DNA from: JAFEDN01 sp963844565 | GTDB taxonomy: Bacteria; Pseudomonadota; Gammaproteobacteria; Coxiellales; Coxiellaceae | DNA length: 64,000 nt | Direction of reading: 5' to 3' | Assembly: GCA_963844565.1 (NCBI GenBank) | Contig: CAWJON010000001.1 | Location: 310,001-374,000, forward strand | Shown: piece after piece, positions 24,972 to 33,431 of the stretch | Layout: each line of letters begins with the position of its first letter | How positions within the stretch are numbered: position 1 is the stretch's first letter | The notes under the pieces: model-generated | Seen by the model: the letters and a program-made list of their open reading frames with translations, nothing else | The model's database searches: none | Told to the model about the DNA's origin: nothing | Translations under genes and position numbers: made by a program

Positions 24972-25262
24972 ATGCATATCTCATCAACTAACTTAAAAAA
25001 TAAATTAGGCCAATATTTGGAAGCAGCCATAAAAGAACCAGTAATTGTCGAAAAAAGCGGCCGTCCAACATCAGTTGTTATTTCTTATGATGAATACCAG
25101 CGTTTTCTTGCTCTTGAAGATAAACTTTGGGTAACGGAAGCTTTAGAAGCAGAGAAAGAAGGTTATTTAGGTACTAAAAAGTCGGTAGAGTTCATTAAAA
25201 AACTTGAGAAGAGGATTGTCCATGACGCAAAAAAAACTCGATCTGACAAAAAAAGTGACTGA
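24972..25262 (+). CDS. Type II antitoxin, Phd/YefM family
   Basis: The protein has 96 residues. The N-terminal half has the Phd/YefM DNA-binding fold (ISSTNLKNKLGQYLEAAIKEPVIVEKSGRPTSVVISYDEYQRF, read in parts); the C-terminal half is charged and expected to fold on the toxin. AGGAG 8 bases before the ATG at 24972 decides the start; an earlier frame would run through the operator. It overlaps the toxin gene by 41 bases. Predicted to repress its own promoter. Confidence 0.88.
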   Translation: MHISSTNLKNKLGQYLEAAIKEPVIVEKSGRPTSVVISYDEYQRFLALEDKLWVTEALEAEKEGYLGTKKSVEFIKKLEKRIVHDAKKTRSDKKSD

Positions 25263-25500
25263 ATTCTTGTCAGACTTGGCGGCCAAACAAGCGAAGCAGC
25301 AACTTGATGCCATTTTAAGATTACTCAAAAATCCCAGACCTCATGACTCTAAAGAGTTGCATGGGTATAAGGACTTATTCCGATTAGATGTTGGGGAATA
25401 TCGCATAATTTATCGATATGATGACGATACTGTATTTATTACTTTAATCGGTAAACGAAATGACGACGAGGTTTATAAAAAACTCCGACGGCAGTCTTAA
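25222..25500 (+). CDS. Type II toxin, RelE/ParE family
   Basis: The protein has 92 residues. The RelE-fold features LKNPRPHDSKELHGYKDLFRLDVGEYRIIYRY (read in parts) and the C-terminal FITLIGKRNDDEVYKKL match mRNA-interferase relatives with the central R-l-d-v-G-e-Y-R-i-i-Y motif. The ATG at 25222 has AGAGG in front. It overlaps the antitoxin gene, as is usual for the pair. It would cleave mRNA at the ribosome when the antitoxin is lost. Confidence 0.88.
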   Translation: MTQKKLDLTKKVTEFLSDLAAKQAKQQLDAILRLLKNPRPHDSKELHGYKDLFRLDVGEYRIIYRYDDDTVFITLIGKRNDDEVYKKLRRQS

Positions 25501-25524
25501 TATTAAACTGAGCTTGCTAATGGT

Positions 25525-25842
25525 ATGAAAACCTCAGATAAAAAACCCAATTTTTCAGAAAGTGAATTACGAAATCAATTAACGACGATTCGCAAAGAAA
25601 TCTCTTCTTTAGAGTCTTTCTTTGATGTGCAGAATGGAAGCGGTTTTGGTGGTGGCATAAGCGATGAAAAATATATACTCTATCAAGTAAATTTTAAAAA
25701 AGATCAAGAAAATAGGTTGGTTAGAGATTTAAATGATTTATTACTTAAAAAGACAAAAAAATCGTCAAATATTGCTGCTGTCTTTTCAGCTATTGCTACC
25801 ACTATTGTAGCTATCACCGAAATCATAAGGCTCTTTAAATAA
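25525..25842 (+). CDS. Small hypothetical protein with C-terminal membrane helix
   Basis: The protein has 105 residues and is not recognised. Soluble N-terminal part with helices and a Gly-rich turn (NGSGFGGGI), followed by one hydrophobic helix near the C-terminus (about residues 82-103). It lies 24 bases after the toxin gene on the same strand and may be read through from its promoter. The general build is like the tail-anchored protein at 19.6 kb, but the sequences do not look related. Confidence 0.5.
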   Translation: MKTSDKKPNFSESELRNQLTTIRKEISSLESFFDVQNGSGFGGGISDEKYILYQVNFKKDQENRLVRDLNDLLLKKTKKSSNIAAVFSAIATTIVAITEIIRLFK

Positions 25843-26068
25843 ACCGTGAATTTTGCCACGAATAATTGCGGCAAAGTGGTAACAGCGTCAAAAAGTAGTT
25901 CTGATAATTCTTGGCCCATTAGTAATGGCTCATTTCTTAAATTTTACCTAATTGTACAGATTAGTACAAGTATATTTTAACTAAATTGTGATATTAATGT
26001 TAATTTGGTTAATTAACTGCTAAAAACCTTTAAAAAACGAGCTACCTTGATTATACTAAAACCAATCT

Positions 26069-26662
26069 ATGGCAAAACTTCATTTTTATTATTCTGCGAT
26101 GAATGCTGGTAAAAGCACGGTCTTACTGCAATCTAGTTATAATTATAATGAGCGCGGGATGGATACGCTGCTGTTAGTGTCTAATATTGATGACCGGTTC
26201 GGTATAGGAAAAATTACTACCCGTTTGGGGCTGCAAGTGAATGCTATGGCGGTTGAGCCCAATCAAGATTTATTTTCTTTAATTGAGCTGCAAATTTTAA
26301 ATAATTCAAATATAAAATGTGTACTGATTGATGAAGCACACTTTCTAACAAAAAATCAGGTATTACAGCTGGCGCGTGCGACAGATGAATTGCAGGTACC
26401 CATCTTAACTTATGGCTTGCGTACAGATTTTCGTGGAGAGCCTTTTGAGGGCAGTCTGTACCTACTTTCGCTGGCCGATATTCTGGTGGAACTTAAAACC
26501 ATTTGCCATTGTGGCCGAAAAGCCATTATGAATATGCGTATCGATAACGACGGGAAGGTCGTTCGAGAAGGCAATCAAGTGGAAATCGGAGGTAATGAAC
26601 GCTATGTCGCCACTTGTCGTCGTCATTTTCATTTAGGGCAAGCAGCAAGGTTAAAAATCTAA
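26069..26662 (+). CDS. tdk: Thymidine kinase
   Basis: A salvage enzyme phosphorylating thymidine. It has 197 residues. Walker A N-A-G-K-S-T at 12-17, Walker B CVLIDEAHF, the lasso-loop GLRTDFRGEPFEGS, and the zinc cysteines in C-H-C-G and the late T-C-R-R-H are visible, as in type II kinases. The MFS gene starts two bases after its stop, which suggests one transcript. Confidence 0.95.
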   Translation: MAKLHFYYSAMNAGKSTVLLQSSYNYNERGMDTLLLVSNIDDRFGIGKITTRLGLQVNAMAVEPNQDLFSLIELQILNNSNIKCVLIDEAHFLTKNQVLQLARATDELQVPILTYGLRTDFRGEPFEGSLYLLSLADILVELKTICHCGRKAIMNMRIDNDGKVVREGNQVEIGGNERYVATCRRHFHLGQAARLKI

Positions 26663-26664
26663 CT

Positions 26665-27981
26665 ATGAAGAATAGGCATCCACAGATGTTAAAGCCCTGG
26701 TTGGTTTGTTTTTCCGCTGCTTTATTTTTTTTCTTTGAATTTACCCAAGTAAATATGTTTAATGCGATTAGTCCTGGATTGATGCAAACTTTTCACATCG
26801 AAGCCGTCACCGTAGCGCACCTTTCTGCAACTTACTTTTACGCTAACGTACTGTTTCTTTTTATTGCTGGCATTATTTTAGATCATTTCTCCACCCGGAA
26901 AATTTTAATAATTGCGATGAGCTGGGTTACTGTAGCGACGGTGTGTTTTGCTTTTTCAACTTCAATTTGGCAGGCCATGATTTGCCGATTTATTACCGGT
27001 ATCGCAGCCTCATTTTGTCTGTTAAGTTGTGTGCGCTTATCTTCACGTTGGTTTGATACTCGGCAAATGGCTTTAGTCGTGGGATTAATTGTTACCATGG
27101 CGATGTGTGGAGGTTTGTTTGCGCAAACACCTTTCACTTTCGCAGCGGACTTTTTCGGGTGGAGAAAAACTTTATTGCTAGACGCAGGAATCGGCTTCTG
27201 TATTTTGTTTATTATTGTGATGAATGTGCAAGATTTCCCATCAAGTTTTTTAGCCACAAAATCAGAATTAAAACCCCGTTTTTGTTTTGTTGCCCTTGGA
27301 AAATCTTTGCGTCGGGTGGTGCGAAACAAACAAAATTGGTTGTGTGGCATCTACACCAGTCTAATGAATCTACCCATTTTTTTATTGGGCGCACTATGGG
27401 GCAATTTATATTTGGTGCAGGCTCGTCATCTTGAACGTCTTACGGCTTCTGGGGTAACCTCGCTTTTATTTTTAGGAATTATTATCGGTTCACCATTAAT
27501 TGGTGCACTGTCTGATCGACTAGAGAAAAGACGGTTGCCGATGATTTTAGGCGGTTGTCTTGCTCTTCTGCTGATTTGTAATCTAATCTGGACGAAAAAT
27601 TCATCCTTTGCTTATCTAGCATTTATTTTTTTCGCGATGGGCTTTGTCTCCAGCGCTCAAATTATTTCTTATCCTTTGATCGCTGAAAGTAATGCTTTAA
27701 ACGAAGTGGCTTCAGCAGAGGGTTTGGCGGCTACTTTAATTATGGCAGGGGGTTTTTTTCAAGCTGTGTTTGCGTGGGTAATGAGTTGGCATTGGAATCA
27801 TCAAGTGATAAATGAAATGCCCATTTACGCTGCAAGTGATTATAAACGGGCTTTAATGATTATGGTTGCGGCTTCCGTGGTTGCTATTTTGGCGTCGATA
27901 GGAATTCGCGAAACACATGCAAAAAGAGCATTGGATCTATCATCGCCCGGTGATTTTTCTACTCGGATAGCGCTTGATTGA
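26665..27981 (+). CDS. Major facilitator superfamily transporter
   Basis: The protein has 438 residues with about twelve hydrophobic segments, an MFS inner-membrane carrier. The loop 2-3 motif appears as GIILDHFSTRKILI, and GALSDRLEKRRLPM provides the matching loop in the second half. The substrate is not evident; relatives in the Legionellales include amino-acid and nucleoside carriers, and position after tdk could hint at nucleosides, which is only a guess. The ATG at 26665 is chosen because a longer start would overlap the end of tdk. Confidence 0.85.
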   Translation: MKNRHPQMLKPWLVCFSAALFFFFEFTQVNMFNAISPGLMQTFHIEAVTVAHLSATYFYANVLFLFIAGIILDHFSTRKILIIAMSWVTVATVCFAFSTSIWQAMICRFITGIAASFCLLSCVRLSSRWFDTRQMALVVGLIVTMAMCGGLFAQTPFTFAADFFGWRKTLLLDAGIGFCILFIIVMNVQDFPSSFLATKSELKPRFCFVALGKSLRRVVRNKQNWLCGIYTSLMNLPIFLLGALWGNLYLVQARHLERLTASGVTSLLFLGIIIGSPLIGALSDRLEKRRLPMILGGCLALLLICNLIWTKNSSFAYLAFIFFAMGFVSSAQIISYPLIAESNALNEVASAEGLAATLIMAGGFFQAVFAWVMSWHWNHQVINEMPIYAASDYKRALMIMVAASVVAILASIGIRETHAKRALDLSSPGDFSTRIALD

Positions 27982-29125
27982 GATCTGCCTTTAGATCTTC
28001 AACATCTTCAATTCCTACTGAAATTCGAATTAATCCATCGGTTATTCCCAATTGCTCACGTATTTTCTGAGGGATTGAAGCATGCGTCATAATGGCGGGG
28101 TGCTCAATTAAACTTTCAACACCGCCTAAACTTTCCGCCAAGGTAAATAACTGGCATCGAGATAAAACTCGTTTGGTTTCTAACAATGAACAGTTCAGCT
28201 CGGCGCTAATCATGCCGCCAAAAAGGGCCATCTGTTTCTTAGCCAAGGCATGTTGTGGATGACTGGGAAGCCCGGGGTAATAAACTCGCTTCACCAAAGG
28301 ATGCTTTTCCAGCCATTCGGCCAAAACGCTGGCGTTGGTATGATGGCGCTCCATTCGCAGTGCTAAAGTCTTTAAACCTCGTAAGGCCATAAAACTGTCA
28401 AAGGCGCCGGCAATAGCACCTACTGCATTTTGTAAAAAAGAAAGTTTTTGGATTAGATCAGGATTATTACCAACGACCACTATGCCATTCACGATGTCTG
28501 AATGGCCATTGAGATATTTGGTGGCGGAATGTAAAACAATGTCAAACCCAAGCTCTAAAGGACGTTGACTTAACGGTGTGGCAAAAGTGTTATCCACACA
28601 AGCCAATAAATTGTGTTGCTTAGCGAGTTTGGCTATCTGCTCTAAATCAACAATTTTGAGTAATGGATTGCTTGGGGATTCTACCCAAAGCATACGTGTA
28701 TTAGGTAAAATTGCTTGTTTGACCGCTTTTAAATCAGTCATGTCAACAAAGGTAAAACTTAAACCAGCACTTAGCTGGCGAACTTTCTCAAATAAACGAT
28801 AAGTTCCCCCATATACGTCATCCATCACGACAAAGTGATCTCCAGGCTTAAACAAATCCATAACGGTTGCGATCGCCGCCATGCCAGAAGCAAAGGCAAA
28901 GCCCTGCACACCGGATTCTAAGTCTGCGACACATCGTTCATAAGCAAATCGCGTGGGGTTCTGAGTACGCGAATATTCATACCCTTGGTGATCCCCAGGG
29001 CTTTTTTGTGCATAAGTGGAGGTCAAATAAATCGGCTGCATGACTGCGCCGGTTGAAGGGTCAGGGGCTTGTCCACCATGGATTACCCGGGTGGACAGAT
29101 GCATTTTTGTATTTTTTATACTCAT
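27959..29125 (-). CDS. Cystathionine gamma-lyase/synthase-type PLP enzyme
   Basis: The protein has 388 residues of the Cys/Met-metabolism PLP family. Catalytic lysine K203 in HSATKYLNGHSD; VESPSNPLLKIVD and the late TLAESLGGVESLIEHPA are intact. Family members include gamma-lyase, gamma-synthase and O-succinylhomoserine enzymes, hard to separate by eye; the cystathionine beta-synthase gene 0.8 kb away favours the lyase of reverse transsulfuration. An upstream start would add a hydrophobic tail and is rejected. It overlaps the MFS gene tail-to-tail by 23 bases. Confidence 0.9.
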   Translation of the reverse strand: MSIKNTKMHLSTRVIHGGQAPDPSTGAVMQPIYLTSTYAQKSPGDHQGYEYSRTQNPTRFAYERCVADLESGVQGFAFASGMAAIATVMDLFKPGDHFVVMDDVYGGTYRLFEKVRQLSAGLSFTFVDMTDLKAVKQAILPNTRMLWVESPSNPLLKIVDLEQIAKLAKQHNLLACVDNTFATPLSQRPLELGFDIVLHSATKYLNGHSDIVNGIVVVGNNPDLIQKLSFLQNAVGAIAGAFDSFMALRGLKTLALRMERHHTNASVLAEWLEKHPLVKRVYYPGLPSHPQHALAKKQMALFGGMISAELNCSLLETKRVLSRCQLFTLAESLGGVESLIEHPAIMTHASIPQKIREQLGITDGLIRISVGIEDVEDLKADLNQALSE

Positions 29126-29221
29126 AACAGTAAATATTTTGATCGAGAGCCAGTAACTATCATATAATAAATTGAGAAGGTTTAAAATATAGAAGGCCGA
29201 TGCGTGGGACACAAACCAGAA

Positions 29222-29253
29222 AGCCATGAACGCTGTACTCAGCGTTCATGGCT
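29222..29253. repeat. Hairpin mosaic repeat, single third-module copy (copy 9)
   Basis: A perfect 14-bp stem, AGCCATGAACGCTG (29222-29235) with CAGCGTTCATGGCT (29240-29253), loop TACT. It ends 21 bases before the GTG start of the DM9 gene and would lie in its leader. It matches the third module of copy 8, but here the right arm is fully complementary. Confidence 0.8.
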
Positions 29254-29274
29254 GCTTAAAATAGGAGAAAGAGT

Positions 29275-29859
29275 GTGAAACTTATTAAACAAATAGCAGG
29301 AGTTATTATCTTGGTAGGGATGGCAAGTTCAATTGCATTAGCGAAGACCTCTATTAACGTTAATATTAATAGTCCTAGTGAAAAGCAAAGCTACGGTGGT
29401 GAATATGGCGCTGAGGATCAATGGAAACATGGCGGCCCCACTAAAACTTATTTTTGGCGTTCAGTATCACATGGACGTACCCCATCGAATGCATTCGTTG
29501 GAGGTGAAGAGCGGGCTGAATTACTGTTTGTCTGTCAATCTCCATTTAAAGGTAACGTTTTACCCGGTAAATTATTTAAAGGATTATGTCATATAGGTTG
29601 GAATGGCCGAGAAATAACCTCGGATGACTATCGTGTCTTAGTGGGTAGGCACCTCGATTGGCTTAAACCCAGAAAGGGAAGGTTACCAGAGGATGCTGTT
29701 CAGGGCGGGTTTGAAAAAGGCATGCCGGTTTATGTTTGTCATGCTGCTTACTATGGGCATGGTGTTCATCCGGGTAAATTAGTAGGTAGAACCTGCTACA
29801 TTACTTATGGTGGTCGCGAGTATCCAATGGATCATTACGAGGTACTGACTCAAAGATAA
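29275..29859 (+). CDS. Secreted DM9/DUF3421 repeat protein
   Basis: The protein has 194 residues. Signal peptide (residues 1-23, ending IALA), then two DM9-like repeats: the first has CQSPFKGNVLPGKLFKGLCHIGWNGREI (parts), the second CHAAYYGHGVHPGKLVGRTCYITYGGREY (parts), each with paired cysteines. DM9 proteins are best known from insects and molluscs, some binding mannose; bacterial copies are scattered. GTG start at 29275 is fixed by AGGAG. It may act outside the cell or in the periplasm. Confidence 0.85.
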   Translation: MKLIKQIAGVIILVGMASSIALAKTSINVNINSPSEKQSYGGEYGAEDQWKHGGPTKTYFWRSVSHGRTPSNAFVGGEERAELLFVCQSPFKGNVLPGKLFKGLCHIGWNGREITSDDYRVLVGRHLDWLKPRKGRLPEDAVQGGFEKGMPVYVCHAAYYGHGVHPGKLVGRTCYITYGGREYPMDHYEVLTQR

Positions 29860-29888
29860 GCTGTGGTGATCGCCACAAGAGAATTACT

Positions 29889-30839
29889 TTAAGTAAGCCC
29901 GTTTTGTAGCATCCACTGATCATCAACAAATTTTGATAAATAGTTTCTAATTGAATCGGGCAATATAACGAGGCAACGCTCACCTTTTTTAAGTGAGCGT
30001 GCCGCCTGTAAGGCTGCCCACACCGCGCCCCCTGACGAGCCACCAATGAGCAGTCCTTCTTCTTGAATTAATCGGCGCGCCATTAAAAAGGAATCTCGAT
30101 CGTTAATTTTAACGTATTGATCAATCAAAGAATTATCTAAAACCTCAGGAAAAAAATCGTAACCAATTCCTTCAACCAAATAAGGTTTAACTTCAGTGCC
30201 TCCGCCAAGAATAGAACCAATGGGATCAACACCCACAATTTTAACGTGAGGAATCACTTGTTTTAATTTTTTGGAAACTCCGGTAATTGTCCCGCCTGTA
30301 CCAACACCCATCACTACCATAGATAAATTAGTGCCCATGTCGTTTAAAATTTCTTCCGCAGTGCCTTTATAATGGGCTTCTGGATTAGCAGGATTAGCGT
30401 ATTGATCTAATATATAGGATCGAGGGATTTCTTGTTGTAATTTTCTGGCCAGAGAAATGTGGCTATCCGGATCATTCCAAGCGGCTTCAGTACGGGTGCG
30501 ATAAATTTTTGCCCCTAATGCTTCTAAAACAATTTGTTTCTCCCGGCTCATTTTTTCTGGCATGGTAATGATGACAGCATAGCCTTTAACAGCGCCGGCT
30601 AGAGCTATGCCAATACCGGTATTCCCTGAAGTCGGTTCAATTAAGGTATCACCCGGTTTAATCTTGCCCTCTTTCTCGGCTTGCTCAACCATAGTGTAAC
30701 CGATACGGTCTTTGATGGAGCCACCGGGATTAAGAAATTCGCATTTAACGAATATTTCACATTCCAATGCTGATCCAATTCTATTTAATTTGACAATGGG
30801 TGTATTGCCAATGGCTTGTAATATATTATTAAAAATCAT
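29889..30839 (-). CDS. cbs: Cystathionine beta-synthase, catalytic core only
   Basis: The protein has 316 residues. PLP lysine K43 in NPGGSIKDR, EPTSGNTGIGIAL, VGTGGTITG and the late GGSSGG. The middle and end (SILDQYANPANPEAHY-like stretch, GVDPIGSI, DSIRNYLSKFVDDQWM) look like cystathionine beta-synthase rather than O-acetylserine sulfhydrylase, but the C-terminal regulatory CBS domains of animal enzymes are absent. It would condense serine and homocysteine; with the gamma-lyase gene it gives a route from methionine sulfur to cysteine. Confidence 0.88.
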   Translation of the reverse strand: MIFNNILQAIGNTPIVKLNRIGSALECEIFVKCEFLNPGGSIKDRIGYTMVEQAEKEGKIKPGDTLIEPTSGNTGIGIALAGAVKGYAVIITMPEKMSREKQIVLEALGAKIYRTRTEAAWNDPDSHISLARKLQQEIPRSYILDQYANPANPEAHYKGTAEEILNDMGTNLSMVVMGVGTGGTITGVSKKLKQVIPHVKIVGVDPIGSILGGGTEVKPYLVEGIGYDFFPEVLDNSLIDQYVKINDRDSFLMARRLIQEEGLLIGGSSGGAVWAALQAARSLKKGERCLVILPDSIRNYLSKFVDDQWMLQNGLT

Positions 30840-30966
30840 TTTTTTTTCCTTATGCTATTAAAAATTATAATACGGATTTCTATAATTGACTACTCAAAAA
30901 CTACGGGTATAGTAAAGCGCCATTCTATAGTAAAATAAACTCATATTTTTATTGTTGAGGGGTAAC

Positions 30967-31215
30967 ATGATCCAAGCGAGAGACATCAATCAATGGGTGC
31001 AGCAAATTTTAGCTGCACTGCCACCCGGACTACAGCAGCTGCCACAAAACTTGCAAGAATATTTGCAAGAGGCCATGTTGAAGACTTTTAGTAAATTAGA
31101 GTTAGTTACTCGCGAAGAGTTTGATATTCAAACCGGCGTTTTACTTAAAACACGGAAAAAACTAGAAGCTTTGGAAAAGCGTTTGCAGGAATTAGAATCG
31201 AAATCCACCCAATGA
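30967..31215 (+). CDS. ubiK: Ubiquinone biosynthesis accessory factor UbiK (BMFP domain)
   Basis: An 82-residue membrane-fusogenic helical protein: amphipathic N-terminus, then a coiled coil (LLKTRKKLEALEKRLQELE). UbiK works with UbiJ in the ubiquinone assembly complex. GAGGGG before the ATG at 30967 decides the start. Its stop overlaps the start of comM by four bases (ATGA). Confidence 0.88.
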   Translation: MIQARDINQWVQQILAALPPGLQQLPQNLQEYLQEAMLKTFSKLELVTREEFDIQTGVLLKTRKKLEALEKRLQELESKSTQ

Positions 31216-32717
31216 GTTTAGCAATTGTTTATAGTCGCGCTAGCGCAGGAATTGGAGCGCCGTCCGTAACCATCGAAGTGCATTTAACTAGGGGTATGCC
31301 CGGTTTAAACATCGTTGGTTTGCCTGAAACGGTGGTTAAAGAAAGTCGACACCGGGTTCGAAGCGCTATTATTAATAGCGGATTTGAATTCCCAATCAAG
31401 CGGATCACGGTGAGCCTTGCGCCTGCAGATCTGCCAAAAGAGGGAGGCAGATTTGATTTACCTATTGCGATGGGTATTTTAGCGGCTTCTCAACAAATTC
31501 CTGATAAAGAGTTATTAGATTATGAATTGGGTGGTGAATTAGCATTATCAGGAGAAATTCGTCCTTTCAATGGATTGCTACCTTTTGCTTTGGCAGCTCG
31601 CGCTCGAGGCAAAAAACTAATCCTACCTTTGGCAAATGTCCGGGAAGCTTGCCTCGTCTCAGATCTTGAAGTCTTTGGGGCCAGTTCTATATTAGAGGTC
31701 TCGGCTCATTTTATCGGAAAGTTATCCTTGACCCCGGGTACGCATCATTATAACGAAATTATCTTTGAAAAGAATGAGTTAGATTTTTCACAAGTTCAAG
31801 GTCAAGCGCATGCACGGAGAGCTTTTGAGGTTGCAGCGGCGGGAGGGCATAGCGTCTTAATGACCGGACCTCCTGGCGCAGGTAAAACGATGTTAGCTTC
31901 ACGCCTCCCGGGTATTCTGCCGGAAATGTCTGAAGCTCAAGCATTGCAGTCAGCCGCCATTTATTCCATGGGCGAAGGAGGATTCAACCCTTCAGGGTGG
32001 CAAAAACGACCGTTTCGCGCCCCACATCATACCTCGTCAAGTATCGCCTTGGTTGGCGGAGGTCGCTCCCCTAGACCTGGAGAAATTTCTCTTGCCCACC
32101 AGGGGGTGCTTTTTTTGGATGAATTGCCAGAGTTTAATCGGAATGTTTTAGAGGCATTGCGTGAACCGATTGAGGCAGGAGTAATCAAAATATCTCGAGC
32201 CGCCTACCAAATTGAATTCCCAGCGGAGTTTCAGCTTATCGCTGCAATGAATCCTTGTCCTTGCGGATTTCGCGGAGATATCCGAGGAAGATGTCGCTGC
32301 ACATACGAACAAGTCCAGAAATACCAATCCCGTATTTCTGGGCCTCTCTTAGACCGCATCGATATTCATCTGGCCGTGCAAGCTTTGCCTTCGCATTTGT
32401 TGATACAATCGGAATTCACTCAGTCTGAAGCTACCGCTGTAATCAAGATGCGAGTTACCGAGGCCAGAAATCGCCAGATGGGCAGACAAACAAAATGTAA
32501 CGCTTTATTAAAAAACAACGAGTTAATTGAATGTTGTCGAATAGAATTGGAGGATCAACAATTTCTTACCAAGATGGTAGATGATTTAGGTTTGTCGGCT
32601 CGTGCTTATTATCGAATCCTAAAAGTCTCTCGCACCATTGCTGATTTAGCAGGCGAAGATCATATCCGGCAAGTCCATCTTAAGGAAGCCATCGGTTATC
32701 GTCAATTGAATTATTAA
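31212..32717 (+). CDS. comM: ComM/YifB family Mg-chelatase-like AAA+ helicase
   Basis: The protein has 501 residues. N-terminal ChlI-like fold (GLPETVVKESRHRVRSA), Walker A G-P-P-G-A-G-K-T near 219-226, LFLDELPEF, and the cysteine-rich CPCGFRGDIRGRCRC insert, then the C-terminal Mg-chelatase-like domain. ComM speeds branch migration during natural transformation. It is translationally coupled to ubiK, an order found in many gammaproteobacteria. Confidence 0.95.
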   Translation: MSLAIVYSRASAGIGAPSVTIEVHLTRGMPGLNIVGLPETVVKESRHRVRSAIINSGFEFPIKRITVSLAPADLPKEGGRFDLPIAMGILAASQQIPDKELLDYELGGELALSGEIRPFNGLLPFALAARARGKKLILPLANVREACLVSDLEVFGASSILEVSAHFIGKLSLTPGTHHYNEIIFEKNELDFSQVQGQAHARRAFEVAAAGGHSVLMTGPPGAGKTMLASRLPGILPEMSEAQALQSAAIYSMGEGGFNPSGWQKRPFRAPHHTSSSIALVGGGRSPRPGEISLAHQGVLFLDELPEFNRNVLEALREPIEAGVIKISRAAYQIEFPAEFQLIAAMNPCPCGFRGDIRGRCRCTYEQVQKYQSRISGPLLDRIDIHLAVQALPSHLLIQSEFTQSEATAVIKMRVTEARNRQMGRQTKCNALLKNNELIECCRIELEDQQFLTKMVDDLGLSARAYYRILKVSRTIADLAGEDHIRQVHLKEAIGYRQLNY

Positions 32718-32750
32718 AGCCTGGCGAGTTAGAATAAATAAGGAGGAATT

Positions 32751-33101
32751 ATGAATAAAAAATTACCGGTTCTCGATTTAGAGTTGGGCGCTAAACTAAT
32801 CAATAGCGATCAAAAGGCAGCAAAAACCATGCTAAAAGATTTAGCAGCTTCATTGCCTAAAGCCTTGCAACAGTTAAAAAGTGCATACGATCAAGAAGAT
32901 GTTAAGCAAGTTGGCAACATTGCCCACTATTTACATGGAGGGGCCTGCTATTGTGGAACTCCGCGTCTAAAAGAAGCCGCCTTTCAATTAGAACGATTAG
33001 CTAGAGGATTACAACCTTTCCAAGAACTCGAATCAGCTTACAAAAATTTATGTACCGAAATCTCTGCAGTTATTGAAAAAACAAAACAAGCCGGTATTTG
33101 A
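32751..33101 (+). CDS. Histidine phosphotransfer (HPt) protein
   Basis: A 116-residue single HPt domain; phospho-accepting His is H59 in AHYLHGGACYCG, followed by the L-x5-L-E helix (LKEAAFQLERLA). It would relay phosphate between the receiver of a hybrid kinase and a response regulator. The facing gene 313 bases away encodes a hybrid kinase with receiver but without its own HPt, so the two probably work together. AAGGAGG precedes the ATG. The stop is followed at once by a hairpin repeat. Confidence 0.88.
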   Translation: MNKKLPVLDLELGAKLINSDQKAAKTMLKDLAASLPKALQQLKSAYDQEDVKQVGNIAHYLHGGACYCGTPRLKEAAFQLERLARGLQPFQELESAYKNLCTEISAVIEKTKQAGI

Positions 33102-33250
33102 CGGCAATTCTCGGCGAAGCCGAAAATTGCCTCCTGGTTCTATATCCTACGCATCGGCGAAGCCGATGCTCGGAATCAAGGGGAAGATCGCTGCCGCTCT
33201 TCTCCCCCTTTGAACCCCCATCGGGTAAGGATACGGGCTTACGCCGTCGT
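33102..33250. repeat. Hairpin mosaic repeat, copy 6
   Basis: Directly after the HPt stop: GGCAATT-CTCGGC with GCCGAAAATTGCC around GAA (33102-33130), then GCATCGGC/GCCGATGC with GAA loop (33151-33169), then GGGGAAGA/TCTCCCC and CCCCCATCGGGTAAGGAT. Module order is that of copies 1 and 2 with the third module added in front. Confidence 0.85.
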
Positions 33251-33298
33251 TTGGAGAATATTAATTTGGTTTGGAAATAAAAAAATCAATTTTCGTAG

Positions 33299-33431
33299 AA
33301 AACCCCATCCTGATGGGGGTTCGCAAGGGGGAGAAGAGCGGAGCGATCTCCCCCTTCATTGCTGAGTTGCAGCTTTGCTGCCACTCAGCATCAAAACCAG
33401 GAAGCAATTTCCGCTTAAGCGGAAATTGCTG
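33299..33431. repeat. Hairpin mosaic repeat, copy 7
   Basis: CCCCATCCTGATGGGG, the AAGGGGGAGA/TCTCCCCCTT hairpin, TGCTGAGTTGCAGC with a nearly complementary partner around TTT (33360-33390), and a perfect 28-base palindrome AGCAATTTCCGC-TTAA-GCGGAAATTGCT at 33403-33430. The palindrome contains the stop codon of the histidine kinase gene. The whole is the mirror image of copy 6. Confidence 0.88.
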
